Assembly (NCBI GenBank): GCA_963169915.1
Contig: CAUJEM010000079.1
Span: forward strand, 1-64,000
Length of the DNA stretch: 64,000 bases
Source: Myxococcota bacterium
Lineage (GTDB): Bacteria; Myxococcota_A; Polyangia; Polyangiales; Polyangiaceae
Reading direction: 5' to 3'
Of this stretch, positions 26,332-37,823 are shown piece after piece (the first letter of the stretch is position 1; each line of letters starts with the position of its first letter). The translations under genes and the position numbers were made by a program. The notes under the pieces were generated by a model. It had not been told where the DNA came from. It made no database searches and worked only from the letters and a program-made list of their open reading frames with translations.

Positions 26332-27591
26332 ATGAAGATCGTGCACGCCGCAGATCTGCACCTGGACAGCCCCATGCGCCAGGTCCAGACGTACGAGAGC
26401 GTCCCGAGGGAGCACTTCCGTCACGCCACGCGCCGAGCGCTCGAGAACCTGGTGCGGCTCTGCCTGGAGGAGCGGGCGAGCCTCTTGCTCATCGCGGGAG
26501 ATCTCTTCGACGGCAACTGGGAAGACTACAATACCGGGCTCTATTTCGTGGGGCAGCTCCAGCGCCTGCTGGAGGGGGGCGTCCAGGTGGTGTGGCTCCG
26601 CGGCAACCACGACGCCGACAGCGTGCTCACCAAGCAGGTCAAGCTGCCGGAGAACGTCCACGAGCTGTCCACCTCCGCCCCGGAGACGCGGCGCTTCGAG
26701 GCGCTGGGCGTCAGCGTCCACGGGCAAGGCTTTCGCGAGCGTGAGTGCGCGGTGGATCTCGCGGCCGGCTACCCGAGCGCGGACCCTGACATGCTCAACA
26801 TCGGGCTGCTCCACAGCTCGCTCACGGGGCGGGAGGGGCACGACAAGTACGCGCCCACGGATCCCACGGTGCTCAGCCGCAAGGGCTACGACTACTGGGC
26901 GCTCGGCCACGTCCACGCGCACGAGGTGGTCGCGCAAGCGCCCTGGGTGGTCTATCCCGGCAACCTCCAAGGTCGTCACGTGCGGGAGCAGGGCGCCAAG
27001 GGCGCGGTGGTCATCACGGTAGACCGCGGACGGATCCAGAGCGCGGTCCACCGAGCGCTGGACGTCGCGCGCTGGGCCGTGTGCCAGGTGGACGTCAGCG
27101 CCGCCACGACGCGCGACGAGGTCCTGGAGCGCGCTCGGGAGCGCTTGCAGGCGCAGGTGGATGGCGCCGAGGGCCGCCCCGTCCTGGCCCGGGTGGCGCT
27201 GCACGGCGCCACCCGCGCCCACACAGCGCTCCACCACGACGTCGATCGGCTCGAGGCGGAGCTGCGCGCGGTAGCCATCGGCACGCGCGGCGCCGGCCTC
27301 TGGCTGGAGAAGATCCAGCTCCGCACGCGCCCCGAGGGGCTGGAGCTGCGTGCCCTCGCCCAGCACAATGAGGGCCTCGGGGCGCTCCTCACCGCGCTGG
27401 AGAGCCTCCGGAGCTCACCGGACGCGCTGGAGCAGTTCGCGAAGGAGGAGCTGGCGGAGCTCACTCGGCTGCTCCGTACGGTGGGTCCGGCGGCCCTCGA
27501 GCCCTTGAGCCCGTCCAACCTGGCTCAGGCGGTCGAGGACGTGGAGTCTACCCTCCTGCCGAGGCTGCTCGGCGAGGAGCCGCGGCCATGA
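26332..27591 (+). CDS. SbcD/Mre11-like DNA repair nuclease (YhaO type)
   Basis: The protein is 419 aa. Calcineurin-like phosphoesterase motifs are in order: HAADLHLDSP, IAGDLFDGN, RGNHDADS, LLHSSLTG and GHVHAHE. All metal ligands are present. The spacing fits the YhaO branch rather than classical SbcD. A C-terminal capping region of about 170 residues is presumed to contact the partner ATPase. The start was set at MKIVHAAD, because the upstream seven codons fall on a TAGCCT -10-like box. It overlaps the SMC-like gene by 4 bp, so the two are made in a fixed ratio. Confidence 0.9.
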   Translation: MKIVHAADLHLDSPMRQVQTYESVPREHFRHATRRALENLVRLCLEERASLLLIAGDLFDGNWEDYNTGLYFVGQLQRLLEGGVQVVWLRGNHDADSVLTKQVKLPENVHELSTSAPETRRFEALGVSVHGQGFRERECAVDLAAGYPSADPDMLNIGLLHSSLTGREGHDKYAPTDPTVLSRKGYDYWALGHVHAHEVVAQAPWVVYPGNLQGRHVREQGAKGAVVITVDRGRIQSAVHRALDVARWAVCQVDVSAATTRDEVLERARERLQAQVDGAEGRPVLARVALHGATRAHTALHHDVDRLEAELRAVAIGTRGAGLWLEKIQLRTRPEGLELRALAQHNEGLGALLTALESLRSSPDALEQFAKEELAELTRLLRTVGPAALEPLSPSNLAQAVEDVESTLLPRLLGEEPRP

Positions 27592-30500
27592 GGCTCGAGC
27601 GTCTATCGCTGCTGGCCTTCGGCCCGTTCACCGACCACCACCTGGATCTGCACGCCACCGGGGTGCTGCACCTCGTCTACGGCCCGAACGAGGCCGGCAA
27701 GAGCAGCTTGCTCCGTGCCTTGCGCGGCCTGCTCTTCGGCATCCCGGTGCGGACGACCGACGGGCACCTGCACCCGATGACCAGCTTGAAGGTAGGCGCC
27801 AGCCTGGTGGACGCGAGCGGCCGCACGCACCACGTCGTCCGGTACAAACGCAACAAGGCGCCCCTCGTCGACCACGAAGGGCAGCCCGTGGACGCGCTGA
27901 TCTGGCAGCGCCAAGTGCTTCAGGGGCTCGCTGACGAGACCCACGGCAGGCTCTTCGGCTTGGATGAGGCGGGCCTCCGTAACGGCGCGGAGGCGCTGCT
28001 GCTCTCGGAGGGCAACGCTGGCACCAGCGTCTTCGACGCGGCGCTGGGCGGTGGCACGCAGGCCGCGCTCGACGGCCTGAGAGCCGAGCTGAGCGCGCTG
28101 CTCAGCGCTCGGGGCAAGAGCAAGCTCCGCGACGCGCTCGCACGCTTCGAGCAGGCGGACGGCGAGGTGGCGCAGCGGATCGTGAAGTACCAGCGCTGGC
28201 AAGAGCAACAGCACGCGCGAGAGCACGTGGAGCAGCAGCTCGAGGAGCTGCGACGGCGTCAGAGCGACGCCGAGCGCGAGCAGCGGCGCCTCGAGCGCGT
28301 CCGTCGCGCTCGGCTGCCGCTCTCGAGCTACCGCGAGGCGCAGCAGCGGCTCGCGGAGCTCCGGCCGCTCACACCGCTCCCCGCTGAGTTCTCGCGGCGC
28401 AAGGGCGAGCTGCATCGCCGGCTCACGGACGCGCGGCGCGAGCAGGCGCGGCTCGAGGGGGACATCGCCGTCCGGCGGCAGCACGCCACCCGCGCCCCGG
28501 ACCCCATCGTGGAGCTGGGGCGCGCTGGAGAGGACCAGCTCGCCCAGCGGCTCTACCAATACGCCGAGCGCGCCGAGCAGCTCCCCGTGCTCCACCGCCG
28601 GCTCGAGCAGCTCCGCAGCGAGGCGCTGGACGTCCTCCAGCGCCTCGGCGCGCCAGCGTCGCTCGCGGAGGCGCGGAGCGCGCTGCTGAGCGATCCCGTC
28701 AAGGCTGCGCTCTCGCAGCTCGTGGCGGAAGGAGAGGCCGTCACAGCGGCGCTCGAGCAGGCGCGCGGAACGCTGGCGTCACGGCGCGCGGCGTGCCTCG
28801 ACGCCCCGTCCACGGAGGGCGTGGACCGGGCCAAGCTCGGAGAGCAGCTCACCGCGGCGAGGCGTCACGGTAACCTCGAAGAGCGCGCGGCCGAAGCGCA
28901 GCGCCGCGTCGAGGCGACGCGGCGGAAGGCGCGCGCCAGCCTCCAAGCGCTGGGCCACTGGACGGGCTCACTGTCGGAGCTGCGGACGGCGCCGCTCCCG
29001 TCGAGGGCCACGTGCCAGCGCTTCGAGGAGGAGCTCTCCCAGCAGCAGCAGCGGCAGACCAGGCTGGAGCAGGAGCAGGCTGGAGCGCGCGCTGCGCTCA
29101 GCGACGCGCTAGGGGTTCAGGCCAAGCTCGCGCACGAGCGAGAGGTCCCTACGGAGGAGCAGCTCGTCGCCGCGCGGCGCGCGCGGGACGAGCGCTGGAC
29201 CACGCTGCGGGCGGAGAGCCTCCAGGCGCCGCTCACCGAGGCGGCGCTCCAGCCCTTCGAGAGCGCGCTGCGCGAGGCGGACACCCTCGCGGATCGCCTG
29301 AGGAGTGAGGCGGCGCGCGTCCAGGAGCTCGCCCGGGCGCGCGCCGCCGAGGACACCGCGCGGCGTCGGCTGGTGGAGCTGGAGGATCAGCGCGCGGAGC
29401 TCCAGAGGGAGCGCGCCACGCTCGAGGAGGCCTGGCGTGAGGCCTGGCGATCCGCCCGACTCGAGCCCGCCAGCCCGCGGGAGATGCTCGCGTGGTTGGA
29501 GCACAAAGACAAGCTGGAGCTCCTCGGCGGTCAGCTCGATGACGAGGAGGCCAGCCACGCCGCGCTCGAGCACGAGCTGCGGACCGCGCGCGCGGCGCTC
29601 GGTAGCGCGCTCGGTCGAGCGGACCTCGACCGCTCGCTCGAGCAGCTCATCGTACAGGCCGAGGGCATGGTGGTGGCGTTGCAGGAGCTCGGCACGCTGC
29701 GCGAAGCGGAGGCGCTCCTCCAAGCGGCCGAGCAGCGCCACCTCGCCTGGCAGAGGCGCTGGGGTGAGCAGCTCCGCCCCCTCGGGCTGGACGAACACGC
29801 GCTCACGGGCCACGTCCGGGAGGCGCTGCGGCTCCAGACGGAGCTCGCGCAGCACCTCGCGGCGCTCGCGGCGCTCGAGCCGCAGCTCGAGCTCCTGGAG
29901 GCTGAACAGCGCGCCACCGAGCAAGAGGTCGCCGGCTGGGTGGCGCGCTACGCCCCTGACCTGAGCGGCGTGGCCACGACGAGCGCCGGCGAGGCGCTGA
30001 AGCTCCGGCTACGAGAAGCGCAGCAGGTCCAGGGGGCTCACGCGCGGGCGCTGGACGAGCTGAAGCAGCTCGAGGCGCTCCGCGACTCCAACGACGGCGA
30101 GCTCCGCGTGGCTCGGCAGGGGCTCCGTCAGTTGGCGCTCGAGGTCGAGCTGCCGCTCCCCGAGCAGCTCGACCCTGCCGCGGAGCAAGCGCTGCTGCGC
30201 GCGCTCGACGCGCTCGAGGAGCGCGACACCCAGGCGCAGCGCCTCAGGCAGCGCGCCGAGGAGCTGCGGCATCAGCTCGAGGACCTGGGCGAGGGCTTCG
30301 GCCTCGAGGAGCTGTCGCGCGAGGTGGAGGCGCAGAGCCCAGACGAGGCCGCCCAGCGCCTCGTGGAGCTCGAGCGCGAGCTCAGCGACCACAAGCGCCG
30401 GCTCGAGGAGCGCTCCCAAGAGCTCGGGCGCCTGCAGAGCGAGGCGGCGAGCCTCGAGGCGGGAGACGTCGAGCCCGCGGTGGTGGCTCGTGAGAGCAGC

Positions 30501-31046
30501 GCCACGGAGGTGAGCGAGCTCGTGGAGCGCTACGTTCGCGCTCGGATCGCCTACCGGGTGCTGCAGCAAGAAATCGAGCGTTTCCGCGCGGCGCACCAGG
30601 CGCCGCTGCTCGAGCGCGTCAGCGCGCTGCTGCGGGAGCTCACCTGCGGCGCGTTCACACGGGTCAGCGTCCGGACCAGTGAAGACACCGGTGAGCTGAC
30701 GCTCCACTGCCAGCGGGCTAGCGGCCCGCCCTTGGGGGTGAAGGCGCTCAGCACCGGCACGCGAGATCAGCTCTACCTGGCGCTACGGCTGGCCGCGCTG
30801 GAGCACCACGTCGCCCGGCTGGGACCCTTCCCCGTCACGCTCGACGACGTCTTGGTGCAGTTCGACGATGAGCGCACCAGCGCCGCGCTGCGGGTCCTCG
30901 GCGCGCTGGCCGCCAGCGGCGTCCAGGTGCTCTACTTCACCCACCACCAGGGCCTCGTGAAGCTCGCGGAGCGCACGCTCTCGCCCGCGCAGCTCGTCGT
31001 GCACCAGCTCCCGGAGCGCAGCGCCGCCACCACTCACCCCGAGTGA
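27588..31046 (+). CDS. SMC/Rad50-like ATPase (YhaN type)
   Basis: The protein is 1152 aa. The N-terminal head has Walker A YGPNEAGKSSLLRAL near residue 31. A central region of about 800 residues is almost purely Glu/Arg/Leu/Gln/Ala coiled coil. The C-terminal head has the ABC signature-like LSTGTRDQLYLALRLA and Walker B PVTLDDVLVQFDDER, reading LDD where many relatives have LDE, then the switch FTHH. No zinc-hook CxxC is visible at the coil apex, which separates it from Rad50/SbcC and fits YhaN. It likely forms a nuclease-ATPase complex with its upstream partner in DNA end processing. Confidence 0.88.
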   Translation: MRLERLSLLAFGPFTDHHLDLHATGVLHLVYGPNEAGKSSLLRALRGLLFGIPVRTTDGHLHPMTSLKVGASLVDASGRTHHVVRYKRNKAPLVDHEGQPVDALIWQRQVLQGLADETHGRLFGLDEAGLRNGAEALLLSEGNAGTSVFDAALGGGTQAALDGLRAELSALLSARGKSKLRDALARFEQADGEVAQRIVKYQRWQEQQHAREHVEQQLEELRRRQSDAEREQRRLERVRRARLPLSSYREAQQRLAELRPLTPLPAEFSRRKGELHRRLTDARREQARLEGDIAVRRQHATRAPDPIVELGRAGEDQLAQRLYQYAERAEQLPVLHRRLEQLRSEALDVLQRLGAPASLAEARSALLSDPVKAALSQLVAEGEAVTAALEQARGTLASRRAACLDAPSTEGVDRAKLGEQLTAARRHGNLEERAAEAQRRVEATRRKARASLQALGHWTGSLSELRTAPLPSRATCQRFEEELSQQQQRQTRLEQEQAGARAALSDALGVQAKLAHEREVPTEEQLVAARRARDERWTTLRAESLQAPLTEAALQPFESALREADTLADRLRSEAARVQELARARAAEDTARRRLVELEDQRAELQRERATLEEAWREAWRSARLEPASPREMLAWLEHKDKLELLGGQLDDEEASHAALEHELRTARAALGSALGRADLDRSLEQLIVQAEGMVVALQELGTLREAEALLQAAEQRHLAWQRRWGEQLRPLGLDEHALTGHVREALRLQTELAQHLAALAALEPQLELLEAEQRATEQEVAGWVARYAPDLSGVATTSAGEALKLRLREAQQVQGAHARALDELKQLEALRDSNDGELRVARQGLRQLALEVELPLPEQLDPAAEQALLRALDALEERDTQAQRLRQRAEELRHQLEDLGEGFGLEELSREVEAQSPDEAAQRLVELERELSDHKRRLEERSQELGRLQSEAASLEAGDVEPAVVARESSATEVSELVERYVRARIAYRVLQQEIERFRAAHQAPLLERVSALLRELTCGAFTRVSVRTSEDTGELTLHCQRASGPPLGVKALSTGTRDQLYLALRLAALEHHVARLGPFPVTLDDVLVQFDDERTSAALRVLGALAASGVQVLYFTHHQGLVKLAERTLSPAQLVVHQLPERSAATTHPE

Positions 31047-31053
31047 GCTCCCC

Positions 31054-31069
31054 GCGCCCCCTCGGGCGC
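31054..31069. terminator. Small hairpin between convergent genes
   Basis: A 6-bp stem GCGCCC/GGGCGC with a 4-bp loop, 8 bp after the YhaN-like stop and 10 bp from the opposite stop. There is no U-tract. Possible weak bidirectional terminator. Confidence 0.3.
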
Positions 31070-31078
31070 TCCGGCGCA

Positions 31079-31828
31079 TCACGGCAGCTCTTGCGGCGGT
31101 GGTAGCTCGCCGCCGGCGCGCACGTAGGCGATGATGGCACGGCTGAGCGCTTGGTCCGCCTTCTCGCACTTGTCGGTGACGGCGCCCATGGTCGCGCCCT
31201 TGCACTCGCTGCGCTGCTTCTTCACCGCTGCGTCCACCGTCGCGTCCGCGCGGAGCGCCTCGCGCTGCGCGTCATCCAAGAGACGGAAATGGACGTGCGG
31301 CGTCTTGGCGGCGGGCGGCGGCTTCAGGGTCAGCTCCTCCGTGGCGAGGCTGACGCAGCCGCCGTCCCAGCGGAGCGCGTCGTAGCCGCCCATCCCGCTC
31401 ACCTGCATGCCGCCCTTGGGCTCCGCGCGGTGACGCAGCACCAGCACCTCCTCGTCGAACTCCAGCTCGCCCTCGGACGAGGCGCCGCCCGAGGCGTTCC
31501 AGGCCTTGGTCTTGCGCGTGAGGTACCCGCGCGTCCAGGGCGTGCCCTTGCGAAACATGTAGAGCGCGGCGGAGCGCCGCTGCGCGCTGCAGAGGCGCTC
31601 CACCCACTGCGGCTCCGGGAGGCAGAGGCCATCGTGCTCGGAGGCGCAGCTCGTCGGGAAGCTCGCGGGCGGCGGCGCCTCGGGCTCCGACGCCGCCACG
31701 GGCGTCGACGCCGCGGGGGCCGGCAGGGCAGGCGCCGCCGCGGGGCGCTCAGCGGCCGGGATGGGCGGCGCGGCGCCACAGGCCAGGATGAAACCAACGG
31801 ACCCCAGGGCTAGCCAGCGCGTCTTCAC
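31079..31828 (-). CDS. Predicted lipoprotein of unknown function
   Basis: The protein is 249 aa with lipobox ILAC (Cys17), then an Ala/Pro-rich linker (~20-55). A compact domain containing four Cys residues (TSCASEHDGLC, RLC and DGGC) follows. The C-terminal part is helical and charged with two further Cys (ECKGAT, KCEKAD). No enzyme motif was recognised. The gene lies 81 bp downstream of the glmS stop on the opposite side of a gap without features. Location in the envelope is the only supported statement. Confidence 0.7.
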   Translation of the reverse strand: MKTRWLALGSVGFILACGAAPPIPAAERPAAAPALPAPAASTPVAASEPEAPPPASFPTSCASEHDGLCLPEPQWVERLCSAQRRSAALYMFRKGTPWTRGYLTRKTKAWNASGGASSEGELEFDEEVLVLRHRAEPKGGMQVSGMGGYDALRWDGGCVSLATEELTLKPPPAAKTPHVHFRLLDDAQREALRADATVDAAVKKQRSECKGATMGAVTDKCEKADQALSRAIIAYVRAGGELPPPQELP

Positions 31829-31909
31829 GCGCCCATGGGAGACGCAGAGCCGCTCGCGGTCAAGCCGGCTCGCGCAGGGCGCCTCCCCTGAGCCCCCGCG
31901 GCGAGGCCG

Positions 31910-33742
<1,833 letters not shown>

Positions 33743-33862
33743 GTGCCTCCAGCCGGCGTGACCCCGGCCAGCCTAGCCTTGCCACGGCCAGCGCTCACGG
33801 GCCACTTTCCGGCGGCCCTAGGGTGCCGCTCCCTGCCGCGCGCTCGGGGCGCTCCGCTCGGC

Positions 33863-34783
33863 TCAGCCGGCCAGCGCCTCGGCGCCGCTGATGATCTCCA
33901 TCAGCTCCGTGGTGATGGCCGCCTGGCGAGCGCGGTTGTAGGTGAGCGTCAAGCTCGCGATCATGTCGCTGGCGTTCTTGGTGGCGGCGTCCATGGCCGT
34001 CATCCGAGCGCCCAGCTCCGACGCCATGCTCTCCAGGAGCGCGCGGTACACGCTGATCTCCACGTACATGGGCACGAGGCGCTCCAACAAGGCCCCCCGG
34101 TTGGGCTCGTAGAGATACTCCACCGCTCCGCGCTCCTCCGGCTTGGTGGCCGCGGGCGCAGCCTCCGCCGCCGCGAGCGGGAAGAGCCGCTCCGCCACCG
34201 GGCGCTGGGTCATGGCGCTCTTGAACTCGTTGTACACGAGGTAGATGGAGTCCACCTCCGCCGCGCGGAAGGGCTCCAGCAGCTTGGCGGCGCAGAGCCC
34301 CGCCGTGTCCGGCTCCAGGCGCTCCCAGATGCCCTCGAACTGGTGCCAGAGGGGGGCGTTGCGGCGCTTGAAGTAGTCGCGCCCCTTCCGCCCGATGATG
34401 GCCATCTTCACCTCTTTGCCTTGCTCCTCGCACTCGTGCCAGAGCCGCTCGGCCGTTCGGTTGATGCTGCTGTTGAAGGCCCCGCAGAGCCCGCGGTCGC
34501 TGGTGATGACGAGCAAGAGCACCGAGCGCTCTGGCCGCTGGGCGAGCAGGGGGTGCGCCGGCTCTTGCTCGGTCTGCGCCTGCTCTTGCTCGGCGGCTTC
34601 GGCGTGCGCCGCGCCCGTCACCGCCACCAGCACGTCCCGCGTCTTCTGCGCGTAGGGCCGCAGCGCGCTGATGCGCGCCTGCGCGCGGTTGAGCCGCGCC
34701 CCCGCGACCATCTTCATGGCGCGCGTGATCTTCTGTGTGGACTTGACCGTCGCGATGCGCGTGCGAATTTCCTTGAGGCCCAC
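33863..34783 (-). CDS. atpG: ATP synthase F1 gamma subunit
   Basis: The protein is 306 aa. N-terminal KEIRTRIATVKSTQKITRAMKMVA and C-terminal MTAMDAATKNASDMI with LTYNRARQAAITTELMEI are the family's most conserved helices, which form the rotor stalk. The middle has an acidic/Gln-rich insertion (~70-90, EAAEQEQAQTEQE) and an Ala-rich insertion (~220-240). These make it a little longer than the ~290-residue norm. Three bp after the alpha-subunit gene. The beta subunit gene that usually follows is absent; glmS comes next. Confidence 0.96.
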   Translation of the reverse strand: MGLKEIRTRIATVKSTQKITRAMKMVAGARLNRAQARISALRPYAQKTRDVLVAVTGAAHAEAAEQEQAQTEQEPAHPLLAQRPERSVLLLVITSDRGLCGAFNSSINRTAERLWHECEEQGKEVKMAIIGRKGRDYFKRRNAPLWHQFEGIWERLEPDTAGLCAAKLLEPFRAAEVDSIYLVYNEFKSAMTQRPVAERLFPLAAAEAAPAATKPEERGAVEYLYEPNRGALLERLVPMYVEISVYRALLESMASELGARMTAMDAATKNASDMIASLTLTYNRARQAAITTELMEIISGAEALAG

Positions 34784-34786
34784 GGC

Positions 34787-36463
34787 TCAGCTCCCGCTCG
34801 GCACGAAGCTCTGACCGAAGGCGTCCAGGACCGCGTCGAGCTGCTTGCGGATGTCGTCGGAGACCTCTCGCTTGGTGCGGATGGCCTCGAACAGCTCCGG
34901 GTGCTTGTTGTCGATGTACCTGAACAGCTCCGCCTCGTACTCCTTGAGCGCGGCGACGGGCAGCTTGTCCACGTGGCCCTGGGTGCCGGCGTAGATGATG
35001 ACCACCTGCTTCTCCACCGCGAGCGGCTGGTACTGGCCCTGCTTGAGCAGCTCCACCATGCGCTGACCGCGGTCCAGCTGGGCGCGCGTGGAGGCGTCCA
35101 GGTCGCTGGCAAACTGAGCGAAGGCCGCCATGGCACGGTACTGCGCCAAGTCCAGGCGCAAGGTGCCGGCGTACTTCTTCATGGCCTTGATCTGGGCGTT
35201 ACCGCCCACGCGGCTCACCGAGATGCCGACGTTGATGGCCGGGCGCACGCCGGAGTGGAACAGATCACCCTCGAGGAAGATCTGCCCGTCCGTGATGCTG
35301 ATGACGTTGGTGGGGATGTAGGCGGACACGTCGCCGGCCTGGGTCTCGATGATGGGCAGCGCGGTGAGGGAGCCCCCGGACCAGGGGTCCCGCTTGATCT
35401 CCAGATCGGCGGCGTTGGGCTGCGCCTTGAGCGAGTGCTCCGCCTCTTTCTTGGCGTCCTCACCGACGTGCGCCTTGCCGTCCACGCCGACATAGCTCCA
35501 GTCGCCAGGCGGCGGCTCGGTGCCCTTCTTCACGACGAAGTAGCGCTCGCCCATCTTGGCGGCGCGCTCGAGCAAGCGCGAGTGGGTGTAAAAGACGTCG
35601 CCCGGGTAGGCTTCGCGTCCCGGCGGGCGGCGCAGGAGCAAGGAGAGCTGGCGGTAGGCGACGGCCTGCTTCGAGAGATCGTCGTAGACGCAGAGGGCGT
35701 GCCGCCCGGTGTCGCGGAAGAACTCCCCGATGGTGACGCCGCTGTACGGCGCCAGGTACTGCAGGGGCGCCGTCTCCGTGGCGGTGGCGGCCACGACCAC
35801 GGTGTACTCCATGGCGCCGTGCTGGCTGAGCTTGTCCACCACCTGCGCGATGGTGGAGGCCTTCTGTCCGATGGCGACGTAGATGCAGTAAACGCCCTTG
35901 CCCTTCTGGTTGATGATGGTGTCGATGGCGATGGCCGTCTTGCCGGTCTGGCGGTCGCCGATGATGAGCTCACGCTGGCCACGCCCGATGGGGATCATGG
36001 CGTCGATGGCCTTGATGCCGGTCTGCAAGGGCTCCTTCACCGGCTGCCGGCCGATGATGCCGGGCGCCTTCACCTCGATCCGGCGGCGATCCTTCGTCTC
36101 GATGGGGCCCTTGCCGTCGATGGGCTGGCCGAGCGAATTGACCACGCGGCCGAGCATCGCGTCGCCGACGGGGACGTCCGCGATGCGGCCCGTGCGCTTG
36201 ACGAGATCTCCCTCTTTGACGCCCACCGCGTCGCCCAAGATGGCGACGCCCACGTTGCTCTGCTCCAGGTTGAGCACGAGGCCGAAGATCTCTCCGGGGA
36301 ACTCCACCAGCTCGCCGGCCATCACCCCGGCCAGGCCGTGGACTCGCGCGATGCCGTCACCGCTGGTGAGCACCGTCCCCGTCTCCGTGACCTGGACCCC
36401 ACGGTCGAAGTTCTGGATCTGCTTCTTGATGATCTGGCTGATCTCGTCGGCGCTGAGCTGCAT
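34787..36463 (-). CDS. atpA: ATP synthase F1 alpha subunit with ~50-residue insertion
   Basis: The protein is 558 aa versus about 505-515 usual. Walker A GDRQTGKT (residues 169-176), [21 protein letters not shown] and [17 protein letters not shown] are canonical. Between LLERAAKM (ending at 304) and GGSLTALP (from 363) lies an extra charged segment where most orthologs have only 7-9 residues. The segment contains [13 protein letters not shown] and [20 protein letters not shown]. It is in frame with no codon-usage break, so it is a real protein insertion, not a frameshift. A 101-bp gap separates it from atpH; 3 bp to atpG. Confidence 0.97.
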   Translation of the reverse strand: MQLSADEISQIIKKQIQNFDRGVQVTETGTVLTSGDGIARVHGLAGVMAGELVEFPGEIFGLVLNLEQSNVGVAILGDAVGVKEGDLVKRTGRIADVPVGDAMLGRVVNSLGQPIDGKGPIETKDRRRIEVKAPGIIGRQPVKEPLQTGIKAIDAMIPIGRGQRELIIGDRQTGKTAIAIDTIINQKGKGVYCIYVAIGQKASTIAQVVDKLSQHGAMEYTVVVAATATETAPLQYLAPYSGVTIGEFFRDTGRHALCVYDDLSKQAVAYRQLSLLLRRPPGREAYPGDVFYTHSRLLERAAKMGERYFVVKKGTEPPPGDWSYVGVDGKAHVGEDAKKEAEHSLKAQPNAADLEIKRDPWSGGSLTALPIIETQAGDVSAYIPTNVISITDGQIFLEGDLFHSGVRPAINVGISVSRVGGNAQIKAMKKYAGTLRLDLAQYRAMAAFAQFASDLDASTRAQLDRGQRMVELLKQGQYQPLAVEKQVVIIYAGTQGHVDKLPVAALKEYEAELFRYIDNKHPELFEAIRTKREVSDDIRKQLDAVLDAFGQSFVPSGS

Positions 36464-36564
36464 GGTGGTTCTCGTGCTGGTGCGCCCGGAGGCGCCTATC
36501 TGACTCGGGGTAGGGTGGGGAGAGAGCCGCGACGCCGTCTGCGCGGTGCCGCGATGAACCTAGG

Positions 36565-37113
36565 TCAAGCTTGGATGATCTGGCGCTGGAGCCGCTCGAG
36601 GCGACCTCGGACGCTGCCGTCGATGGTGTGATCACCGAGCTGGGTGACGAGGCCGCCCAGCAAGGAAGGATCTTGTGCCCGCTCGAGCACCACCTTTCCG
36701 CCGACCAGCTTCTCCAAGCGCTTGGTGAGCTCGGCGTACACGGACTCCGGGAGCGCGGCCGCGGACGTGACCGTGACGCGCACGATGCCCGCCTTCTCGT
36801 CCGCGAGCGCGGCCAGGCGACGGGCGATGGCCGGGAGCGCGAAGAGGCGGCGCCGCTGCGTGAGCACGCGCACCGTGTTGAGCGCGAGCGCGGTGATCCC
36901 GAGGCGCGCGGCGAGCGCCTTCAAGATCTCCGTGCGAGCCGGCTCACCGACCAAGGGGTCCTGCAAGACGCTGCGCAAGTCAGCGCTGCCCTCGTAGACC
37001 TCCGCCAACTTCTGGAGCTGGCTGGTGAGCGGCGCGAGCTGGTTGGCCTCGACCCCCAGCTCGAACACGGCCTGCGCGTAGCGCGCGGCGATGGCTCCTT
37101 CGTTCAAGCTCAT
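36565..37113 (-). CDS. atpH: ATP synthase F1 delta subunit
   Basis: The protein is 182 aa. The N-terminal helical domain (AIAARYAQAVFELGVE) and C-terminal signature (LEKLVGGKVVLERAQDPSLLGGLVTQLGDHTIDGSVRGRL-type arrangement) match OSCP/delta. It links F1 alpha to the peripheral stalk formed by b and b'. It overlaps the b-subunit stop by 4 bp. Confidence 0.95.
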   Translation of the reverse strand: MSLNEGAIAARYAQAVFELGVEANQLAPLTSQLQKLAEVYEGSADLRSVLQDPLVGEPARTEILKALAARLGITALALNTVRVLTQRRRLFALPAIARRLAALADEKAGIVRVTVTSAAALPESVYAELTKRLEKLVGGKVVLERAQDPSLLGGLVTQLGDHTIDGSVRGRLERLQRQIIQA

Positions 37114-37820
37114 GCCCGACCTCCCGTGGCGTTGAGGCCGACGCCGTCGAGCGACTGGAGGTACTCCTCGGCCAGCCGCTGCTGATCCGTAGCGCCGAGC
37201 TGCTTGGCGAGCAGCGCCGTGGCGCCCGTCACCACCTCGCGCGTGAGCTCTTCCATGACCTGCTCACGAGCCGCCTTGAGCTCCTGCTGGACCAGCAGAC
37301 GCGCCTCGGCCGTCATGCGCTCGCGGCGCTCTCGGGCCTCACCCAGGATGCGCTGCTTCTCCTGCTCGCTGGCCTCCCGCATCTCCCGCTGCACTCGCTC
37401 GATCTCGTCGCTGATGTGCTCGAGCTTGGCCTGGTAGTTGGCGAGCGCGGCCTTGGCCTCTTCATGCATCTTGGCGGCCTCGTCCATCCCCTGCATCAGG
37501 CCCTCCTTGCGGCGGACCAGCGCCTCCGCGAGGGGCTTCTTCCCGATGCGGTAGAGCAAGAAGAACAGCACCGCCGAGTTGAACAGCAGCACGGACATGG
37601 GGATGGGCATCCCCGGCCGGCGGTAGAGCAGCGAGGGCTCCACGCCCTCCTTCTCACCGAGGATGCCGTACACCCAGTTGATGTCCGAGAACTCCGGGTC
37701 GTGGTGGTCGCCGTGCCCCGCGTGCTCGGCCGTGGCCTCGGGCTCCGGCGTCCCGAGCGCGGGGGCAGCCGCCGTGCCGAGCGCGAGCCCGAGGAGCAGG
37801 GTGTGGAGGAGCTTGGCCAT
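37110..37820 (-). CDS. atpF: ATP synthase Fo subunit b with signal-like N-terminus
   Basis: The protein is 236 aa, longer than the usual ~160. A signal-peptide-like start (LLLGLALGTAAAPALG) precedes a His/Glu/Asp-rich segment (~30-45, EHAGHGDHHDPEF). A second hydrophobic helix PIPMSVLLFNSAVLFFLLY is the real membrane anchor. A long charged coiled coil forms the peripheral stalk. The b and b' genes side by side indicate a heterodimeric stalk. The His-rich extracytoplasmic piece is unusual and may be cleaved. Confidence 0.92.
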   Translation of the reverse strand: MAKLLHTLLLGLALGTAAAPALGTPEPEATAEHAGHGDHHDPEFSDINWVYGILGEKEGVEPSLLYRRPGMPIPMSVLLFNSAVLFFLLYRIGKKPLAEALVRRKEGLMQGMDEAAKMHEEAKAALANYQAKLEHISDEIERVQREMREASEQEKQRILGEARERRERMTAEARLLVQQELKAAREQVMEELTREVVTGATALLAKQLGATDQQRLAEEYLQSLDGVGLNATGGRA

Positions 37821-37823
37821 GGC

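Noticed and set aside
33743-33862. glmS ribozyme upstream of glmS
   Set aside because: Those ribozymes are found mainly in Firmicutes, and the 120-bp leader shows no matching fold.
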